Source: Amphirosellinia nigrospora (Eukaryota > Ascomycota > Sordariomycetes > Xylariales > Xylariaceae). From it: 64,000 nucleotides of DNA. The notes below the pieces were generated by a model. The model was not told where the DNA came from, ran no database searches, and was given only the letters and a program-made list of their open reading frames with translations. A program made the position numbers and the translations under genes. Numbering within the stretch: position 1 is the stretch's first letter; each line of letters starts with the position of its first letter. Where the stretch lies: NCBI GenBank assembly GCA_004123355.1, contig SCHM01000002.1, positions 7,165,569 through 7,229,568 on the forward strand. Direction: 5' to 3'. This document shows, piece after piece, positions 59,401 through 64,000 of the stretch.

Positions 59401-62400
59401 GTGACGGCTCCCGGGTAGATCGAGGTGAACAGAATGATAATAATACCGAGTGCATGGGTCGCGGGGATATCATTTGTAGGGCTGAGCATATATACCTAAT
59501 CGATTCTGCAGGTGGCCATATTTGGCGTGTGCCGAATCCTATTCTGGCATGAATAAGTCCCACGTGAGGTGAGCTCGACACTATATTGAGGACGGCGTTG
59601 TAGTGCGGAATGAATGGGGTGTGGGTTGTCGATACCTCTACCCACGCTGACCGCCCAACCACACCTTATAACGAGCGCATCAGGTAAACAGGTTGTTCCA
59701 AGTATCTCGAGTTCATGCACATCAGCGAGTCTCGTCTTCGAAGTACCTCTACGGATTAGATACCTTGGTTCTGGAGAGTGCTGTCCCAATAGTTCGCATA
59801 TTTTAATTCCCGACCTGGGGCAATTTGCAGAGATGAGTAAGTCGAAACATGCTATAAAATATGACCTGTCGCCTGTGTTGGTATCAACAAGGTACATATC
59901 ATCCCAAATCAGGCGATTGTTGTCCAAATACGGCTCATATGATCCGGGCAACTATAGAACAGAAAAGTATGGCTCTGCCACCCATCCAGAGCGGTGGTCT
60001 GGCCGTGTGTAGCGATGGATGTGCGGAAGAACGGGAAGAGTACGGCCTCCTGGTAGGTGAACGTCGCTATCATTTGATGATGCGATTGTCAATTTGGGGT
60101 CAACCCCATGCAAACACGGTTCAGTCGGGGTGCCGGTGACCCTTTCACAAGTGGTGAGAGAGCGACTGGTCAGGTAGCACCAATAGCACCAATAGTACCT
60201 CCACGACTCCGCAGGAGCAAAGTGAGGCTGTCCGCGGTGAGGATTGGTGCAATTCACCGAGCAACTCCTACCAGACCTTGCCCCTTATAGCGGTGTGTCA
60301 AAAAAAGAAAGGATGCAGCCAGCATATAGGATTGATTGGCCGTGATGATGCCGTAGGCATGGAAGAGGCGCCGCAATCCAACGTCAATGACGGCAGACGT
60401 TGGACACTAAAGCAGCAAGCCCCGAATAGGAGTAGGTTGGCTGGCAGGCAGGTAAATACTTAGACGTAACCGTCCATGCAATATCACGCTTTCGGAGCGT
60501 GCCATTAATTCTTTCGACTCGGCTCGTTTCACCCCGAGTATTGACCCGAGCTGAATGCTGCCGGCCAGGTGCTTCTCGGCGAACTTGGACAGAAAGTGAT
60601 AGACCTTTCATGCAGCGTTCGAAAGAGAGAAATAGACTACATGTGTCAGCTCATAGTAATATGCGTCATAATGCTTGTAGTTCATGACTTAAGATATCGT
60701 TGTACGCGTGTCCCTTGACGAAGTCGGTTGATGCCTATTCAGCTTGGATGCCCATGCCAGGTCCCGGACGAACACCAAAAGCATACTGTAATGCTGCCCT
60801 GGAGCATTGCTGCGGCTTCGGCCAGTCTCAGCACACTTCTCTCTGACGACGTGGGTGATGCGACGCCACGGGCACGGCGGCGTCGCGATGCATATTGCAT
60901 TGCAGCTTGCTCGTGCTGCTGCTGTTGCTGCTGCTGCTGTTGCTACTGCTGCTGCACACACTCCTGCCAATTGCTGGCCATTTCGAGTCGTACATTCAAT
61001 CCTACGGCAGCTGAAGATGCCACAATGCGAGTCATGGCGGTTCATCACGAACGCCTTTTCTGGTACTCTCTGCAGGACCTGAACGGTTGTGGAACGTGGA
61101 TACTGCACTCCTCGTTCTTCCTTGCAGATCATGCAGGCCGTTTACTGGACTGAAGCTGCTCGCCGATCTACGTTGGTACTCTGTGGGTAACATGCTGCGA
61201 GACATCCTCTACGAGGCAACATTGGCTCGAGTAAGTATTGATTGTGAGACCATTTCGCTTTAATTCAACATCTGTCTGTCGGTGTACATATATTGTCTTC
61301 GGACATGAGGGAGGTCGCGGGTGTTGGGCCAGTGAGAAGAGCACGCAATGGAACATGATAATTGGATGAGACGTTGACTACATGAAAAGAAGCATCATCA
61401 CCAGGGGTAGGCAAGCTAGCGTACAAGGGAGACGACCAGGGAACTATACTGCAATATGGTGACAATACTCTTCGTTTCGATTGATAGCCTTGCCGGCCAT
61501 CGTAGCATCGACTGTGGCTGGCTGGATGATATGCGTGCCGTCATTCTCTCTCATCTCATCTTGGATCATGAACAAGGTCGCGTTTGTCTACGGTTCGGCG
61601 TAGACGCACTAATCAATCGCTAGAGCTGCAACACCAGTCCCTATCACAAGTACAGCCAACGACGTTTCCCAGAACCAGCCCGACGGATCCGATGGCTGGG
61701 CTGAGACCCATATATATTTTCCTCCCTTGCTTGCCTGCTTGGAGATCTGCTGGGATGCGTGCCGAAAATAGCGAAATGGTGGGTGGGATGTCTTGTCCTT
61801 CAGAGCCCTGGACGGTTTTATTTTCCCGACCCCCCTTGGAAAACTTCTAGAAGCCTGTCAAGCCTGCGTTCATGAACGATCACCACCCCCCCTTGCTGCC
61901 CTTGTCGACCTGACCTGGCCGGGCTGCGCTGTCGCCCCAGCGGATATCTCCGGGCGCCTCTACCAGGGGCCGACATGCATGGTTATGGTTGCTGGCCGCC
62001 TCTAGGTCAGGTTTAAGGTTTCCTCAGCACTGAATAATCGCAGGGTTTTGCAGTCGCGAACTTTTGCATCCAAGGGACCGACGATCTCTGGCTTCGGCCC
62101 AATCGTATATCACCGAGCCTTGGCTGCGCTGTCGGTACGGGGCGTAGTGGCGATGCGGGGTGCGATGCAACGACAACATGCGCAAAAGAGAGATACGAGG
62201 TCGTCGTTATGTAGGTAGTCGTGCTAACACTGCCTTAGGGCCAGCGACATTGTGGAGGTGACAACTCATCGCGTGGGAACTCTTCTCATGTGATCTGCGA
62301 CCTCCTGCAAGAACCAAACCACACCACATGAGGTGGGTCCGGCCTGCCGTGTTGATAGGCGGCCGTCTGGATAGCTTCATTTTGACTTCTACCGGTAGTT

Positions 62401-64000
62401 TCAAAGTATGAGTAAATCCATGTTTTGTTGGGGGCGCCTCACGAAAGGAGTTTGGCCCTATCGTGACCATGTCGATAAGCCGCAGTTCTTTCTCCAATCC
62501 TCCTCTCACGTGTTGTCTTCAGTGGAGACGGCATTTCATTGCCAACTTTTCCATCGCACAAGATGATGGCGGGGGGTGTGCCTTGGATCAAGCCTTTGTC
62601 CCAAATAGGCGTCGGCGCCATCGTCATTGCTGATTGAACCTACAGGGGATATGGCGGGTTTTAACCCCCTATCTCTTGCGCTAGAACAGTTCTGTGGATT
62701 AGCTCGGTGGCTCTTCAGTGGAAGTGAGACGGTTGTTTACTTGTAGGCGGACCCAAGGGCTCGGAAAATTGGAATGCCATCTTCTCCACAAATACTCCGT
62801 TCTGAATGATACCAAAGTAAACTACGTTATTAAGCATGGTGACTAGTGTAGAAGGTGTTTCATTTTTCTCCGAGAGCATCGGGTGAACGGGATTGACTGT
62901 CACGTAGGGCATGAGACTCGAACGTCATTGTGTACCGGATTGCACCTGGCCGAGTGAGCGACACTTTTGCCACGGTAGCCCGCTGTTGTAAGTAGAGGGA
63001 AGGCCACTGAGTGTGTAGTGTTGGTCGGTCGTGGTATTTTGAAGATCAATTAGATCAACTAATTCCTTGAATACCCGCACTGTCATGATGAGGACTCCAT
63101 GTAGCCACCAGGCAGCCTTCTTTTTTTCTTCTTTTCCCTTTCCAGTTATTGTTAGGGTTCTTGTCTGTGGCGACAAGCATTGATGCGGTAGAATGCTGCC
63201 TCCGAACCCACATATAATATAGAATAGCTAGGTGACCTCGTATGATTGGGTTTTATCGGAAACTGTTTGTCCAAGACGTGGAATGATGCCATACTTTCTA
63301 GAAACACAGGTTTCCTTCACTATACGTTTGCGCATACGTAGATAACATTTAGCTGTCGCTCTTTCGCAAAAGGCTACGAGTCGCCTATAGTTGTAGCAGG
63401 GGGTGCGTATCGAGAGCGCTATTTCTCGCTTGACCCTGTCTTAGGTACTGTGTGTAAGTTACCAACATGTTCGGCTTCTTTACAACCAAAATAGCAAGGC
63501 ATGACACGACTGACATTGGCTCTGAACGACCTTGGGTCCAATTTCACTCGGGATAAGACTGCATCAAGTGGTAATCTTTACTAGCCTGCCTTTTCCTTTC
63601 TTCTTTTTTTTCTCTTGCATCGCAACGACGACATACGTGCACCTACTACGCAGGCAGCATGTATCGTATCTTCCGAAATTGTCTTGGATAAAAGGAACTA
63701 AGGTAATGCTGGAGCCGAGGGACTTTTTCGCGTTGTCCTCGAAGGTGTCAACTGGTGGATTTGAGCTCTCCCATTGGCCAATCGAGCTCAAATGGTCCGC
63801 TTGTGGTAATCTTTCGTGTTGGCTGCATCGATCTCCAAGTACCTTTCTCCACTAAATACCTTGCTACAGATGATCATAATGTAATAATGTCAGATAGGTG
63901 GCCCCGTCGTCGAGTTCGTGGACGTAGTGGGAAGAAGCGAGAAACCCCTCTCGCTAATTGAGCTCGAAGTAGAGGGAAGACGTAAGCAATGGGCTAAAAG
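59401..64000. other. Gene-poor right flank, second half
   Basis: No supported gene. Overlapping open frames at 59496-60012 on both strands have no recognisable domain. A GCT/CTG repeat lies at 60914-60957. The tail to 64000 holds only ordinary-looking sequence. Confidence 0.45.
60914..60957. repeat. GCT/CTG trinucleotide repeat
   Basis: About 14 GCT/CTG units with GTT and ACT interruptions. In one frame it encodes a poly-Cys run, in others poly-Ala or poly-Leu. This looks like a microsatellite rather than a coding homopolymer. Confidence 0.85.

Noticed and set aside
59496-60012. Overlapping open frames on both strands
   Set aside because: Neither has a recognisable domain, splice structure or codon character, and they overlap almost fully.
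60728-61153. Open frame with a poly-Cys run
   Set aside because: The run is a GCT/CTG microsatellite translated in one frame; the other frames give poly-Ala or poly-Leu, and the flanks have no conserved domain.
1-64000. CRISPR array, LTR element or rRNA operon
   Set aside because: No regularly spaced identical repeats, no long direct terminal repeats and no rRNA-like conserved stretches were found by eye.

Overview
The window is nuclear DNA of a filamentous ascomycete, most likely a Sordariomycete. The signs are short GT-AG introns (mostly about 50-100 bp), intron-interrupted genes on both strands, and ascomycete proteins: NimE-type cyclin B, a TFIIIC tau138-like subunit, a Pfa3-type palmitoyltransferase, an Aim6-like protein and a 2EXR-type protein. 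The order is my inference from protein flavour; no rRNA, tRNA or mitochondrial gene is present to fix it.

Layout. 1.9-15.3 kb: cyclin B (+), the mitochondrial aspartate/glutamate carrier (+), a broken 2EXR-type gene (-), a secreted-type alpha/beta hydrolase (-) and an old-yellow-enzyme-type flavin oxidoreductase (-). 15.9-19.7 kb: a short-chain dehydrogenase relic (-) and a degraded membrane-anchored fucose-lectin-like gene (-). 19.8-23.0 kb: a gene-free, AT-rich island with a nearly perfect foldback MITE, hairpins and short tandem repeats. 23.0-31.7 kb: a Ras-association plus PH-domain protein (+), a Cys-rich single-pass membrane protein (-), an RmlD/MAT2B-like reductase (-) and an Aim6-like phosphodiesterase-fold protein (-). 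33.3-41.4 kb: a basic conserved protein (+) and the long TFC3-like gene (+). 42.4-54.9 kb: a Cys-motif protein (-), Ubc6-like E2 (-), a C2H2 zinc-finger protein (+), an NAD-dependent epimerase-like protein (+) and a Pfa3-like DHHC palmitoyltransferase (+). 54.9-64 kb: about 9 kb with no gene I can support, only microsatellites.

The genes do not form a biosynthetic cluster or defence system. They are mostly unrelated housekeeping genes. The strongest window-wide signal is technical or evolutionary. Cyclin B, the carrier, the hydrolase and the flavin oxidoreductase read through cleanly. Almost every gene from about 23 kb onward, including essential-type genes (TFC3, UBC6), changes reading frame once to about eight times, although each block is stop-free and well conserved. 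Uncorrected single-base indels in the assembly are the simplest explanation; recent decay of a duplicated segment is the alternative. I found no convincing undescribed biological system. The best sequence-level oddities are the MITE, a helically phased GATAAG array upstream of the carrier gene, and a 12-nt first coding exon in the cyclin gene.
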